A DNA stretch of 64,000 bases, taken from Linderina pennispora. Taxonomy: Eukaryota; Kickxellomycota; Kickxellomycetes; Kickxellales; Kickxellaceae. The number at the start of each line of letters is the position of its first letter. The first letter of the stretch is position 1. The translations under genes were made by a program, and so were the position numbers. The notes beneath the pieces are model-generated. The model worked only from the letters and a program-made list of their open reading frames with translations. It did not search any database and had not been told where the DNA came from. The stretch covers positions 1,240,001 through 1,304,000 of the forward strand of contig NW_024468251.1 of NCBI RefSeq assembly GCF_002104995.1, in the 5' to 3' direction. Positions 1 through 9,649 of the stretch are shown here, in pieces.

Positions 1-690
1 AGCAACAAGCTGTGACTAACAATCCAGAGAAAATGAGGGCATCCTGAAAAATTTTGCCACCGGAACGTTGGGCTGTAGACGTTGGATCCAGTAAATGAGG
101 CTGTAGAGATACCAAATATTAGCAGGCCATGAATATAGTGATATGAGGTAAATACTCTTCTCAGCAAAGCAATAGTATACTTACACTAGATGTACATCTA
201 AACTCTCAATATCTTCAGTGACTAGACTCACTTTAGTCACATTTTTGCCCTATCCGGTTAACGACGAGTGTAGACGCAGTTGCTAAGACGCAGCATTATA
301 TCTTTGGTTACCTATTGATCTGATGACCTATGCTGCTATAATGATTAAAGTTTACCTGCGGATATCTCTAGCCACAGTTATGTCGTAGAGACCCACCGGG
401 GCAAGTTCCTTAGAATACATCTGCTATTGCTGCATATGTTCTAGCCGGTCTCCAGCTACGCTGAGCCTGCTGATTAAATCCACAACCGTGATCTACCAAT
501 GATAGCCAATCAAGCGCGGCGCCCTTTATCTTCAGCTCGTCTAAAAGTGTTGGTAAAATGGTCCGCCTCTCAGTGACTTCGAATTGGCAAGCAATTCTGG
601 AATTCCTGGTCCTTTTTCTCTCTGTTTTTTCTTCTTCTCCAGCAAACCCGCCTTAATCGGAGCGTTTTAAAACGAAAAAGAAAACATACA
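1..690. other. no gene seen
   Basis: I see no convincing coding frame on either strand and no structured RNA. The stretch is AT-richer than the genes to its right. Its last bases are the pyrimidine-rich leader of the ATP19-like gene. Confidence 0.6.
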
Positions 691-697
691 TATAACA

Positions 698-1036
698 ATG
701 GGCAGCTTCTTCACCATCGCTGGTCGCAAAATCGCCACCGAATACGTAAGGAACCCTTTTTAAGCGGCGTGGGTAGACTAGACGCGACCTTTGGTTATCG
801 GCTTTGAAAACGGCGGAGGGCACGCTAATTACGCACACATTTATGAAAATACTCTTTTGTAGATTGTCCTCGGTGTTCTGGGCACGTACGGTCTCGGTAT
901 CAAGGCCGCCCTTCCCAAGACCGATAAGACCAAGCAGCCGCCTATCGTTGCCTCGAGCGACGAGGAGACCAAGTTCATCCAGGAGTTCCTGAAGGCCGCC
1001 GAGGCCGAGGAGACCAAGGCCCCTGCCGCCCACTAA
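698..1036 (+). CDS. ATP19: ATP synthase subunit k (Atp19-like)
   Basis: Two exons: 698-745 and 863-1036, joined in phase 0 across a 117-nt intron (donor GTAAGG, acceptor TTGTAG). The product is 73 aa and starts MGSFFTIAGRKIATEY. A single hydrophobic stretch spans the splice site (IVLGVLGTYGLG), followed by a charged, Glu/Lys-rich tail (DEETKFIQEFLKAAE). This matches fungal Atp19, a small inner-membrane subunit of mitochondrial F1Fo ATP synthase associated with dimers of the enzyme. Length (yeast protein 68 aa), the single membrane span and the EEKFI-type tail motif all agree. The long reverse-strand frame over this gene is a shadow. Both splice sites match consensus and the frame closes exactly. 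Confidence 0.85.
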
Positions 1037-1188
1037 ACTTTATATCTAGCGCTGTCTTCGGAAGTTACTATACCAACACACCCCTTTTTCCTCTCTGCCT
1101 TCGCTCATATATCTAGTCATCACCGGCTTGAGAATGCATGTGTGAATATTGGTTTTGCTATATACTATGTGGAAAAAGAGCGATCTTG

Positions 1189-2277
1189 CTACGAGAACAG
1201 CAGCTGGCGCGCGCCATGGTATACATGCAAAATGCCATCGAGCTTGGGCAGCAGGTGCGGGAACATGATGACGATTCGGTGCTCGGGGTCCCTGGGCATA
1301 ATGGCCATATAGTACCGGTACTCGAACATATGCAGTGCCTCATGTATAACGATGTCTCCGATCTGGTGTCGCTCGTAGCTGCGCACGCTGCGGAACCCCG
1401 CCAACGTCACAGTTTCGGTCTGTATTCCCACATCCCGAATCACCACCAGTGTCTCCTTGTAGACCTGCAAACCGGACCGCACTAGATACAGCACCATTGG
1501 CAGGAAGGCAAGCAGAATAGGGCCGCGGAAAAAGATATGGCCAGCCCACGACATCAACGCAATCGCCATTATATCGCTGGCCCGTATTCCCGCCGAGTCC
1601 TGGCGCACCGTGTACTCGCAGATATCCGGCGACCGCTGCTCGCACACAAGCACCAGCGCATTGCCGCGCACCTCCAAGCCGCCTGGCGGATACCCAATGA
1701 ACTCCTGCTTGGGCACATCCGGCTGGTCGGGCGGCTCTGGTATACTGTCAGCTGTGGGTTGTCTTTGGTGCATAAACCGGCTGCGCAGGGTCGGCGACTG
1801 CGGGATCTGCTTGGCTGTCGAGAAAATGCTGGTGCCGAACGGGAACCGTTGCGGCAGCTTCGATGGCAGAACCGACGAGGACGTGCGCTTATGCAGGCTA
1901 CCCTCGCGCAAAAGACGCAGGTCCTTTGCTGCCGTGATCGGCGAGTACGGCGAGGAAAACGAGTGTGAGGCTCGGTGCATTGAGGGCAGCTGCTGTGGGC
2001 TGGCCTCCATGGGCAAGGCGGCCAGGGAGGGCGACTCGCTATTCTCCCGCCGCCGCTGCGACGACCGGCCGAGCCGCGGCCACAGGTCGATGCCCAGGAA
2101 CGAGCCCTCTTTGCTGTCGCCGGAGCCGCTGCTGGTGATTGGCAAGGTGGCCGAATTGGACCGGTCCTCGGTTGCTTCGGCCGACCAGCTTGCAGGCCCA
2201 GTCGGCACATCATTTGCGAGCACGGGCGATGCCGGTGTTGTGTTTTGCTTGCTAATTACTCGTCTCAGCCGCTTCAT
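1189..2277 (-). CDS. GPI15: GPI-GlcNAc transferase subunit H (PIG-H/Gpi15)
   Basis: A 362-aa protein. The chosen Met (MKRLRR) is preferred over an in-frame Met 25 codons upstream because the extra residues look like translated leader. Residues about 1-200 are Ser/Pro/Arg-rich and probably disordered. Next come a hydrophobic hairpin (IMAIALMSWAGHIFFRGPIL and the following span) and the PIG-H domain: ETLVVIRDVGIQTET, a short loop, then IGDIVIHEALHMFEYRYYMAI. The family forms part of the ER complex that transfers GlcNAc from UDP-GlcNAc to phosphatidylinositol, the first step of GPI-anchor synthesis. The N-terminal extension is longer than in human PIG-H (188 aa). Two candidate GPI-anchored proteins lie nearby (9.6 and 11.9 kb), but there is no sign of co-regulation. 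Confidence 0.85.
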   Translation of the reverse strand: MKRLRRVISKQNTTPASPVLANDVPTGPASWSAEATEDRSNSATLPITSSGSGDSKEGSFLGIDLWPRLGRSSQRRRENSESPSLAALPMEASPQQLPSMHRASHSFSSPYSPITAAKDLRLLREGSLHKRTSSSVLPSKLPQRFPFGTSIFSTAKQIPQSPTLRSRFMHQRQPTADSIPEPPDQPDVPKQEFIGYPPGGLEVRGNALVLVCEQRSPDICEYTVRQDSAGIRASDIMAIALMSWAGHIFFRGPILLAFLPMVLYLVRSGLQVYKETLVVIRDVGIQTETVTLAGFRSVRSYERHQIGDIVIHEALHMFEYRYYMAIMPRDPEHRIVIMFPHLLPKLDGILHVYHGARQLLFS

Positions 2278-2452
2278 GTCTGTGTGCACTCTTGTTGCAA
2301 GCGCTTTGCAGAAAACAAAAAAATCGATGTAAAAGTGAGCTGGCGAAGTCAAAAGACCACAAAAGCTTCGGACTTTCGCAGGGGGCAGCTGTTCACAGGA
2401 AAAATCGGTAGTCTAGAAAAATACTGCAAGAAGCAGCTATAAAGTTACAATA

Positions 2453-5400
2453 TCACAGCGGCGAGTGCAATCCTAGCTTGGTGTTGAACTCGAGCTTGGC
2501 CAGCTTCTGCTGCCGTGTCCACCGCTTCTTGTCGTGCAGCTTGCACAGATCCTGTAGCGGCAATAGCAGGATCGGGCCGACGAAGCCGATAAAGTACGTG
2601 TACCAGGCAACCCTGTCCACATGTGCATCGCCAAACGCCAGCAGCAGCGCAGCAAAGGCAAACGTCAGCACGAGGGACACCGCAGAGCACACCGACCAGA
2701 CGACATTGCGGAATGGCAAAAACTCGATCGATGTGCGCGTCCTAAACATCAGTGTAGACGAAATACATACGCAGTTGTACACCAGTGCGACCATCGCGCA
2801 CACTTGCGCAGTCAGCAGCGCCCACTGCTCGCTCGGGTCCAGCTCCATCCAGTCGCGCTTGCCAAACACCGACGACAGCTTGCCCAGACTCGACACGCCC
2901 GGCATAGTTTTCTGCAATGCAGTGACGTATACAAGCACAGTCAGGGCGACAGCTGGCAGCATCCGGATGGTCGCATACACAGCGAACCGCCGGATATCCG
3001 CCAGGTGGCCGTGGTTCTTGGGCGGCAGCGTCGACATGATATTCTCGTCGTGCGGCACAAAGAGCATCGATGCACCAAGCATAGGCGCAATGACCCACAA
3101 ACACCACATGGTCAGGTAACCGTTCAGCGCGGGCGGCAGGAGACACAGCGAGGAGATCAGATTCACCAGGACCAGCACCAGGCACGCCATGATTAGCAGC
3201 ACCGCACACTGCTGCATACAGCTGACGAGGCGACGCGCCTCGCGGATAACCTGCATCAGGGTATACAGGCTAGTGTCGTGCTGCAGGAACAGCGGGCATG
3301 GAATGCACGTCAGCGCCGCACCTAGTGCATACTGAGTAACTAGGGCACCCGAGGTCGAGATCGATCCGTCGTTGGCGACATCCTGGCCCGCCAGCATCGC
3401 CGACCGCAGCGCAACCACGCTGTTGTTAGCACTGATGTTGTTGGTGTTCGCCCGGGTCCTGTTGGTTGCGTTCGGCGACGCCGACGAGCCGCTACCATTG
3501 AACAGGATGCGATTAAAGTGCGGAATCGGCTCGACGCCGACAGCCAGATCGGCCACAGCAAAGGTCAGCGTGTTCGAGTCCCTCAGCGCGCTCCCGATAC
3601 AGCACGCAACGTCGCCGTTCTCTTGGAATATATTGATCATTTCGCGGGTCGCGTCCGGCGTGCACTCGGCAAACAACGATATCTGCAGCGGGATGTCATC
3701 GACCTCTTCCAGATGCGAGCGGATGTTCTCAATGCCGCGTGGCAGGCGCGCTTTTATGTCGTGGTCCTCAACATACCCGTCATCCCCAGTTTCGTCGGTA
3801 GGCGAGCTCAGCAAGATGCACGTGTTCCAGTCGGTCTCGAGCCCGAGCCGCTCTGCAAACGACTTGCTCTGGCGCCCCTTGGATCGCGAGAAATACACGA
3901 ACCGGATGCCAGCGATAGACAAATCCTCGATGAAATCGCATACATCCGTCTTTGGGTCATAGGCGAAGGTAACCAGGCCAAGGAAAATCTGCTCGGAAAC
4001 AGCATCGCGCAGGAAGCCCTCCTCGTCATTGAAGGTATCCAGCATCGGTTTCGGATAGTCGAGATCAGGCTCACTGGCTGCCGAGGCAACCAGCGATGCT
4101 TTAGCAGATGGGTGAGCGGCAAAGGACCGCGCATCCAGCTGAAGATATTCAGGCAGATCCGACAGCGCATCGTGCTCGCTGAAATCTTCCTCAAACGACG
4201 GATTGTACTCTGGGACATCCTGGTGCTGGATGGAATCATCGTCGACAGCAGTGCCGCTGGGCCCGCTGACCCGCGTATCTGTATTCACTGACATGAAGCC
4301 GCGCCCGCTATCAGCACCAGGACTGCCCGAATGGCCGCTGCCGCTGGAGGCATCCTGGCGCTCCGACAGCTGCTCATGTAGAGCCTCCAGCTCGGCTTCG
4401 GCCTCCTCTTCCTCCTCCGGATCCTCATAGATGACATCGAGCGGGCGAGTCAGCGGCGAAAACGGCTTCTTGACAATCGAACTGATCTGGTCATGATCAG
4501 GACCTGGCAAGTTCACAGAGGCGATTGACGCACAAGCCCTCTCGGGCTGCGGTGGCAGATTGACGTAGATCTGGCGGCGACCTGCCTTGGATTCGTCGTC
4601 CCAACCATCCCAGCGGATTTTCTTGGTATCGATGCTGAGCGGGCGGTACGAGAAGGCCAGACATTGGAGATCTTGCTGCAGGGCGTTCAGGTACAGCGAG
4701 TAGTACTGCGAGATGGTGCGGTCATCCAGGGCCTTGATCTCAGTGCCGTCATAGTAGTCTAGGCACATGTTCATGATGAGTTCGACGTTGCCGTTGCTGA
4801 ACAGCTGCAGGCCATCCGGAGTCTCGGCGTTGCGAAACACCATCGACGCAAAGCTGGCCTCGCAGAATATGTCCTTTTGGTGTGTCGACTCGGTTGCCTG
4901 GTGGAACGGTGCGAAGACGTCGACCTCCTTCAGCTTGCGATACATGGCCACGTCTTCGGGGGCAAACCCAATGGCGCGGCCGACCTTGCACAGACATGTG
5001 TCTTGCGACGGCAGAATCTTGCCGTGGTAGCGCATGCAGTCGCGGCGGCGGTGTGTCGGGTCGCTTTTCTGCTTCAGTGAGTCATGGGCGGCAGTGTTGA
5101 GACAGCAGTTGAGCCCGATGGTTTTTAGCGCTGGCAAGTACTTCTCCCAGCCCTCGTCGATAATAAACGGGATCCTGTCGGTGCCGACCAACTGCTCGGC
5201 AAAGTCCAGGATCGCGTACTCGTCGGTCCTGTCCGGTACAACCACCTGCTCCGGCGAGCAGAATGGCTCTGCTATTGTGCCCTCTTTGTCAATGCTGCAG
5301 ATGACCGTGATGCTGCCCAGCGTCTCGGACAGATTACTGGAGCGTGACAGATTGCGGTAGTCGCAGTTGGTCATGAGCCACCGCATGCGCGTCCAGATGG

Positions 5401-6679
5401 GTCCAAAGCCAACTACAACGTCCTTGGTCGGTGGCAATGCCTCGACATCAAATTCATCGATATGCTCCATGTCCTCGTAGTCGGTCTTGCTGCGCTGCAG
5501 CGTATCAAACAGCACAACCTCGGTGGCGTTGGTAAAGATGCGCGCCACGACCCAGAACACCGGCCACAGCGTGGTGCAGGCAAAGGGAAACAAGACATAC
5601 GCGGTCTTGGCCAGCACAACCTCGACGCCCATCCACCGGAACGACCGCTGGCTGATATCCACCACGCCATACATGACCAGGTTGGTGGCCAGTGCGACCA
5701 GCGCAACTACAGGCAGGATCCGCAGCGCACACAGCCGGATCACGATCCGCATCTGGCTCTGCAGCACTGAGCGACCGGTCCGCCGATGGTGTATCGCGAT
5801 CTGCTCCAGGTGGTTGCCGAGCGGTGTCTCCAGGACGCAGAACAGCATGCGCCCGGCCAGCTCCGGAAACCCAATCGTCGCAGGGTCCCATGGCCGCCAA
5901 CGCTCCTCGGGCCGCGGGCTGCCGATTGTCGCGCTGAGCGGGTGCCGCGGAAGCGGGCATTCGGTCGGCATCCACAGCCGCATTGTGTCGGGCGTGAACC
6001 GCTGGCCACGCACCAGCACAAAGTCCTCCTGCACTGCAGTGCTGCTTGTGCGCAGCGCTACCGAGCACGGCACTACTTCGCCAAATCCGATCGCCACCAC
6101 GTCACCTTCCACCACCAGCAGCGTCGGCACATCCCGCCATACGCCGTCCCGCAGAACCGTATAGGCCGTCACCGTCGGCAGCTGGGGCGTGCGCAACTCC
6201 GCGTATGTGCCGGACCACCCGCGGATCTCTGCCCCGATTGCGCGCAGCCGTCGGTCCAGCTCATGTGCCTCCAGCCGTGACTCGCGTGCCAGCACCCACA
6301 GCGTGAACAGAACGCTCGCTACAAGCAGCACCGCCTCGACTATCGCCCCGACCCCGCGCGTCTGGTCCGGCCGGCCCCTGCCCAAAATGTAGCTGCCGCT
6401 GACCAGCAGAAACACTGCCACCAGCAGCGTCGTCCCCAGAACAACAATCGCCGGGCCAGCGCGTTTATAGAAATGTGGCGGCACCACGATCTTGGCATTG
6501 TCTGTGTCTATGAGCTCCAGGAGCTTCAGCTTGGCTGAGGCTGTTGTCAGCCCTATTGCCGCCGGCGTCTCGTTACTGCGGCTACTGCTCACTTTTATGT
6601 CATTACTATTGGCGTGCCCTGCGTCGTCTTCGAATATATCGCTGCTTTGTGCTGCGCCATCGGACGCTGCCGGGTCCAT
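2453..6679 (-). CDS. TMEM94/ERMA-like P-type ATPase-related membrane protein
   Basis: An uninterrupted 1408-codon frame. The layout follows TMEM94: an acidic N-terminus, a first pair of membrane spans (about residues 70-140), an actuator-like domain with a VVEGDVVAIGFGEVVP segment, further spans, and then VICSIDKEGT, where D464 sits in DKEG instead of the P-type signature DKTG. After an acidic linker (runs of Glu about residues 750-765) there is a haloacid-dehalogenase-like region, with RGIENIRSHLEEVDDIPLQI and GDVACCIGSALRDSN matching the TMEM94 family. Several C-terminal spans follow. Human TMEM94 also has a degenerate DKxG and has been reported as an ER magnesium transporter (ERMA). Here the phosphorylatable Asp remains but the Thr is Glu. 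Ion specificity cannot be read from the sequence. The gene is intronless. Confidence 0.85.
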   Translation of the reverse strand: MDPAASDGAAQSSDIFEDDAGHANSNDIKVSSSRSNETPAAIGLTTASAKLKLLELIDTDNAKIVVPPHFYKRAGPAIVVLGTTLLVAVFLLVSGSYILGRGRPDQTRGVGAIVEAVLLVASVLFTLWVLARESRLEAHELDRRLRAIGAEIRGWSGTYAELRTPQLPTVTAYTVLRDGVWRDVPTLLVVEGDVVAIGFGEVVPCSVALRTSSTAVQEDFVLVRGQRFTPDTMRLWMPTECPLPRHPLSATIGSPRPEERWRPWDPATIGFPELAGRMLFCVLETPLGNHLEQIAIHHRRTGRSVLQSQMRIVIRLCALRILPVVALVALATNLVMYGVVDISQRSFRWMGVEVVLAKTAYVLFPFACTTLWPVFWVVARIFTNATEVVLFDTLQRSKTDYEDMEHIDEFDVEALPPTKDVVVGFGPIWTRMRWLMTNCDYRNLSRSSNLSETLGSITVICSIDKEGTIAEPFCSPEQVVVPDRTDEYAILDFAEQLVGTDRIPFIIDEGWEKYLPALKTIGLNCCLNTAAHDSLKQKSDPTHRRRDCMRYHGKILPSQDTCLCKVGRAIGFAPEDVAMYRKLKEVDVFAPFHQATESTHQKDIFCEASFASMVFRNAETPDGLQLFSNGNVELIMNMCLDYYDGTEIKALDDRTISQYYSLYLNALQQDLQCLAFSYRPLSIDTKKIRWDGWDDESKAGRRQIYVNLPPQPERACASIASVNLPGPDHDQISSIVKKPFSPLTRPLDVIYEDPEEEEEAEAELEALHEQLSERQDASSGSGHSGSPGADSGRGFMSVNTDTRVSGPSGTAVDDDSIQHQDVPEYNPSFEEDFSEHDALSDLPEYLQLDARSFAAHPSAKASLVASAASEPDLDYPKPMLDTFNDEEGFLRDAVSEQIFLGLVTFAYDPKTDVCDFIEDLSIAGIRFVYFSRSKGRQSKSFAERLGLETDWNTCILLSSPTDETGDDGYVEDHDIKARLPRGIENIRSHLEEVDDIPLQISLFAECTPDATREMINIFQENGDVACCIGSALRDSNTLTFAVADLAVGVEPIPHFNRILFNGSGSSASPNATNRTRANTNNISANNSVVALRSAMLAGQDVANDGSISTSGALVTQYALGAALTCIPCPLFLQHDTSLYTLMQVIREARRLVSCMQQCAVLLIMACLVLVLVNLISSLCLLPPALNGYLTMWCLWVIAPMLGASMLFVPHDENIMSTLPPKNHGHLADIRRFAVYATIRMLPAVALTVLVYVTALQKTMPGVSSLGKLSSVFGKRDWMELDPSEQWALLTAQVCAMVALVYNCVCISSTLMFRTRTSIEFLPFRNVVWSVCSAVSLVLTFAFAALLLAFGDAHVDRVAWYTYFIGFVGPILLLPLQDLCKLHDKKRWTRQQKLAKLEFNTKLGLHSPL

Positions 6680-7086
6680 TGTCTGTGCCAGGCTCTAAGA
6701 CGTGAATTGGTTGTGAATGAGACTAGAGAAGAGAAAGCAGAGGCGCCAACCGGTGAGGTGGGTTGCGTCAAGGCGCTTATTTTTTTTTTTGGCTCTGCTG
6801 GAGATATCGGTGTGGTTGGAGTGGAATAGGGTGGGAATAGATGCTAGAGCGCAGAGTCACGGAAAGAGTGGAGAGGGAGCAGCATGGAAATAGTACAAGG
6901 AGGTATTCTGCAACCACGCACTAACGCATGTAGTTTTTAAGTCAAATTTACAAGCAAAAAGGTTTTTAGTAAAACAAAACGCACAATAATACTGTTTGAA
7001 GGCAAGAGGCGAATTCTTCTGTTGTTTTCGTCGGTCCAGCAGAATGCACCGTTCATTATTCTGGCCGATCGTTTTCAGCCGGCTTT
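6680..7086. other. promoter region of TMEM94-like gene and UVSSA 3' flank
   Basis: The region lies between two minus-strand genes. It holds a T-rich run near 6780 and no ORF of interest. It should contain the TMEM94-like promoter and the UVSSA terminator, but no clear motif is visible. Confidence 0.5.
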
Positions 7087-9030
7087 TCAGAAGCCTCTCT
7101 TCAATATTTTGCGGATCCTGTTCGCGCTCGATCCCTTGGCTTTGCGCAGATCCACCAGCGCTGAGGGCGCTGCCGGCTCCTTGCGCTTCCGTAGTCGCCG
7201 TCCTGTGCCCGCAGCCACCGGGTGCTGCTGGCTGACCAGCGGCGCCAGATCTTTCCAATGCACGTCCTCAAGCCGTGCTGCCGTGGCCACAGTACTTGTC
7301 GCTGGCTCCTCTAGCACCGGCTCCTCGATCTCCTTTGCATCCTCAGCCTCCTCAGCCTCCTCAGCCTCCTCAGCCTCCTCAGCTCCCTGCCCCACGCAAT
7401 TGCCATGCTCATCGCGCGGAACCACCTTGCCGTGGTACGGACACGCGACGAGGTCGCGTCGACGGCACAGCTTTCCATTCTTGAGCGGTGCCCGGCACTC
7501 TTTTATCACCGGTCGCCTGGAGGTATTCTGAGCGACGTCAGAATAGAGCAGCGTGCGCTTCCTGAGGTTGTCGACGGCATCGCCCTTTAGCACTGCCTGC
7601 TCTCGAGCACTGCCCAGGAACCGGTGCCGGATTTCCAGCCCAGTGACATTGGCATCGACCGTGTTCTTGTCCCAGTACATCAAATCCTGCCCAAACTCCA
7701 CCACAGGTGCTGTCTTCAGCAGCTGCTTTTCAATCTCGGACTTTTCCGTGTTCGCGGTACTCTGTCGCGGCCGTTGTGCTGTTTGACGCGGTCTTACAAA
7801 TGTGGGGTCGTTCTCGAGCTCGGGCTCGTGCTGGAGTGCGAATATCGGGTTCTCTTTCGGCCCCTGCTTGGCTATTCCGCCTGGCCTTGCGCCTTTGCTG
7901 CGCTGGTAGCGCTTCACAATATCCGTTGCATCCTCGAATTCGTCCTCCGACTCCGACTCCCCGCTGCTGTTCAGGAATGACGTGTCGATGTGCAAGTCTC
8001 GGCACTTTGGCTCCAGCGCCTCAATGCGCCTCTGCAAACCACGCACAGACTCGATGAGCGGATGTATCTCGGGATCTAGCGCCGGATCAATCCGCGACAG
8101 TTTGTCCAGCCACGCGTCGATCTGCGGCTTAAAGACCTTCATTGTCGGCTTGAGATGCTCACGGATTGTGCTGTAGACAACCGAGTTGTCTGGTGATTCT
8201 TCGGCATCAACAAGTCGGTCGGGGTTGAGGTCCACAGAGATGCCGTGTCGGTTTCGCGACATGACCGCCAGGATCTGGTCCAGGTCGGACTCGCTATCGT
8301 CATCGCTCTTGCCGCTTGCTTGCGGCTCTGCATCAAGCATGGCTTCAAACTCGTCATTGTCTTTCTCAGCGTTGGCCGAGTCCACTCCATCGTCAATCCC
8401 GGCAACTCCAGGCACCAGGATCGCAAAGCAGCTGTCCAGCACTGTCAGCGACTCATCGATGTCCTGCCGATGCATCTGCACGTCTGCCAGCACCGAGTCC
8501 CACGACCACTGCATGTAGCGCTCTCTATTTCTCTCCCGCCCCTCCTGCGCTCTCTCCACGGCCCGCTCTCCTTGGCGACTGGCCGACGCCTGTGAAAAGT
8601 CGATCTTCACCGAGTACTTCAGGTACCGGAATGCCAGCCCCAGTCTCCGATATGCACTGCCGAACCGCCGCACCCATCCGAGCATGCACTCGGCCGCAAG
8701 ACGCTTCAGCTTCCGTGCGTATGCCTGGGGCGCCGGCAATGTATGCTGGTAGAGCCCCAGCGTGAGAGACAGGAAGTGGGGCAGCGCGGCAATCAGAAGC
8801 AGGCGGAACTGGTGTGACCGCTCAAACAGCACGCTTATCGCCTGGGTGCTGGAGATGCGTATCTGCGCGTGTTGTTTGCCAAGAGCCTTCATTAGCAACT
8901 CGAACACGAGAGGTATTGTGTTTGGCGAGCTCTTGCATGTGCGCTTCAAGACGCTGAGTTTCTCTGGGTCCAGCGCATCAAGGCCACTCTTGGTGAGCTC
9001 GTCCACTAGTTCTGGCAGGTGTTCAGTCAT
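7087..9030 (-). CDS. UVSSA: UV-stimulated scaffold protein A homologue
   Basis: A 647-aa intronless frame. The N-terminal ~200 residues form a helical VHS/ENTH-like repeat region (LKRTCKSSPNTIPLVFELLM, ISSTQAISVLFERSHQFRLL). The C-terminal domain carries the diagnostic Cys/His cluster: CRAPLKNGKLCRRRDLVACP followed by YHGKVVPRDEHG, matching the UVSSA DUF2043 region. The family recruits TFIIH and stabilises CSB at stalled RNA polymerase II in transcription-coupled nucleotide excision repair. A Glu-Glu-Ala tandem repeat near residues 540-560 comes from a CCTCAG-type microsatellite at about 7340-7385, and a basic tail follows. UVSSA is missing from budding yeast, so its presence fits an early-diverging fungus. 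Confidence 0.85.
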   Translation of the reverse strand: MTEHLPELVDELTKSGLDALDPEKLSVLKRTCKSSPNTIPLVFELLMKALGKQHAQIRISSTQAISVLFERSHQFRLLLIAALPHFLSLTLGLYQHTLPAPQAYARKLKRLAAECMLGWVRRFGSAYRRLGLAFRYLKYSVKIDFSQASASRQGERAVERAQEGRERNRERYMQWSWDSVLADVQMHRQDIDESLTVLDSCFAILVPGVAGIDDGVDSANAEKDNDEFEAMLDAEPQASGKSDDDSESDLDQILAVMSRNRHGISVDLNPDRLVDAEESPDNSVVYSTIREHLKPTMKVFKPQIDAWLDKLSRIDPALDPEIHPLIESVRGLQRRIEALEPKCRDLHIDTSFLNSSGESESEDEFEDATDIVKRYQRSKGARPGGIAKQGPKENPIFALQHEPELENDPTFVRPRQTAQRPRQSTANTEKSEIEKQLLKTAPVVEFGQDLMYWDKNTVDANVTGLEIRHRFLGSAREQAVLKGDAVDNLRKRTLLYSDVAQNTSRRPVIKECRAPLKNGKLCRRRDLVACPYHGKVVPRDEHGNCVGQGAEEAEEAEEAEEAEDAKEIEEPVLEEPATSTVATAARLEDVHWKDLAPLVSQQHPVAAGTGRRLRKRKEPAAPSALVDLRKAKGSSANRIRKILKRGF

Positions 9031-9247
9031 GATATATATTCACAGGCTGTAAAAGAGGAGAAGGTGTGAGCGGAGACGAAGAGTGCCAGAGCATTCTGGC
9101 GAGCCAAACGCACCGCCTCGCACATTCAAAAAAAAGACCTGTGACCGCAGCCAAAAGGTAAAATTGTCCCATTAATTTCCCTATTAGGATTCCTGAGGGC
9201 ACGGGCTATAAATTTGCGACATGGCCGGCGCTGGTGGTGGAAAACTC
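9031..9247. other. divergent control region UVSSA / U1 snRNA
   Basis: A short spacer between the UVSSA start (minus) and the U1 snRNA start (plus). The only recognisable element is the AT-rich TATA-like box listed separately. Confidence 0.4.
9207..9214 (+). promoter_or_regulatory. TATA-like element of U1 snRNA
   Basis: TATAAATT lies 34-41 nt upstream of the U1 5' end, within range for a TATA element or part of an snRNA promoter. No second, PSE-like element can be assigned from one sequence. Confidence 0.5.
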
Positions 9248-9431
9248 ATACTTACCTGGCACCTCTGCGCTGTGATCAAAAAGGCAACGCGGACGGCTGC
9301 GCTGCCTGTCATTGCACGAAGACGTGCGGCGCGGCCGGGAATGGGTCCTCTGGACTCATCTCCGATGCACAATTTTTTGATGTGGAGACAGGTAGCACAC
9401 GCGGTTAACGCCGTCGTGTGTCTGTCTCCGG
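9248..9431 (+). ncRNA. U1 spliceosomal snRNA
   Basis: The RNA begins ATACTTACCTGGC, the universal U1 5' end that pairs with 5' splice sites. Next comes the stem-loop I segment TGATCAAAAAGGC (U1-70K loop; GATCACGAAGG in animals). Stem-loop II has the U1A-type loop CATTGCAC closed by GACGTGC. The Sm site AATTTTTTGA is at 9371-9380. The 3' stem-loop is closed by GGAGACAG (from 9384) pairing with CTGTCTCC (ending about 9429). The order 5'ss arm, SL1, SL2, SL3, Sm site, SL4 is that of U1, and its length (~184 nt) is slightly over the human 164 nt. The 3' end is set by the last stem and is uncertain by a few bases. It lies between UVSSA and a secreted-protein gene. A 301-codon plus-strand frame across it is spurious. 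Confidence 0.9.
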
Positions 9432-9649
9432 ACCCCCACCCCACACTACCGAAAACGAGAATGCGGACCAGGCATGTTGCGGCATGCCGCCTGTATGCAC
9501 AGGTGCGCTGTAGCAATGCCCATGCACCTGGTCTTGGCCGCTGGCAGGTGCTCCCACGACCAGCGCGGCAGCGATATGAAGTGCCTCTGTCAGCAGTAAA
9601 GCTAGAATTAGCATTCAGCATTATAGAAATAAAAGCTAAAAAAAAGCCC

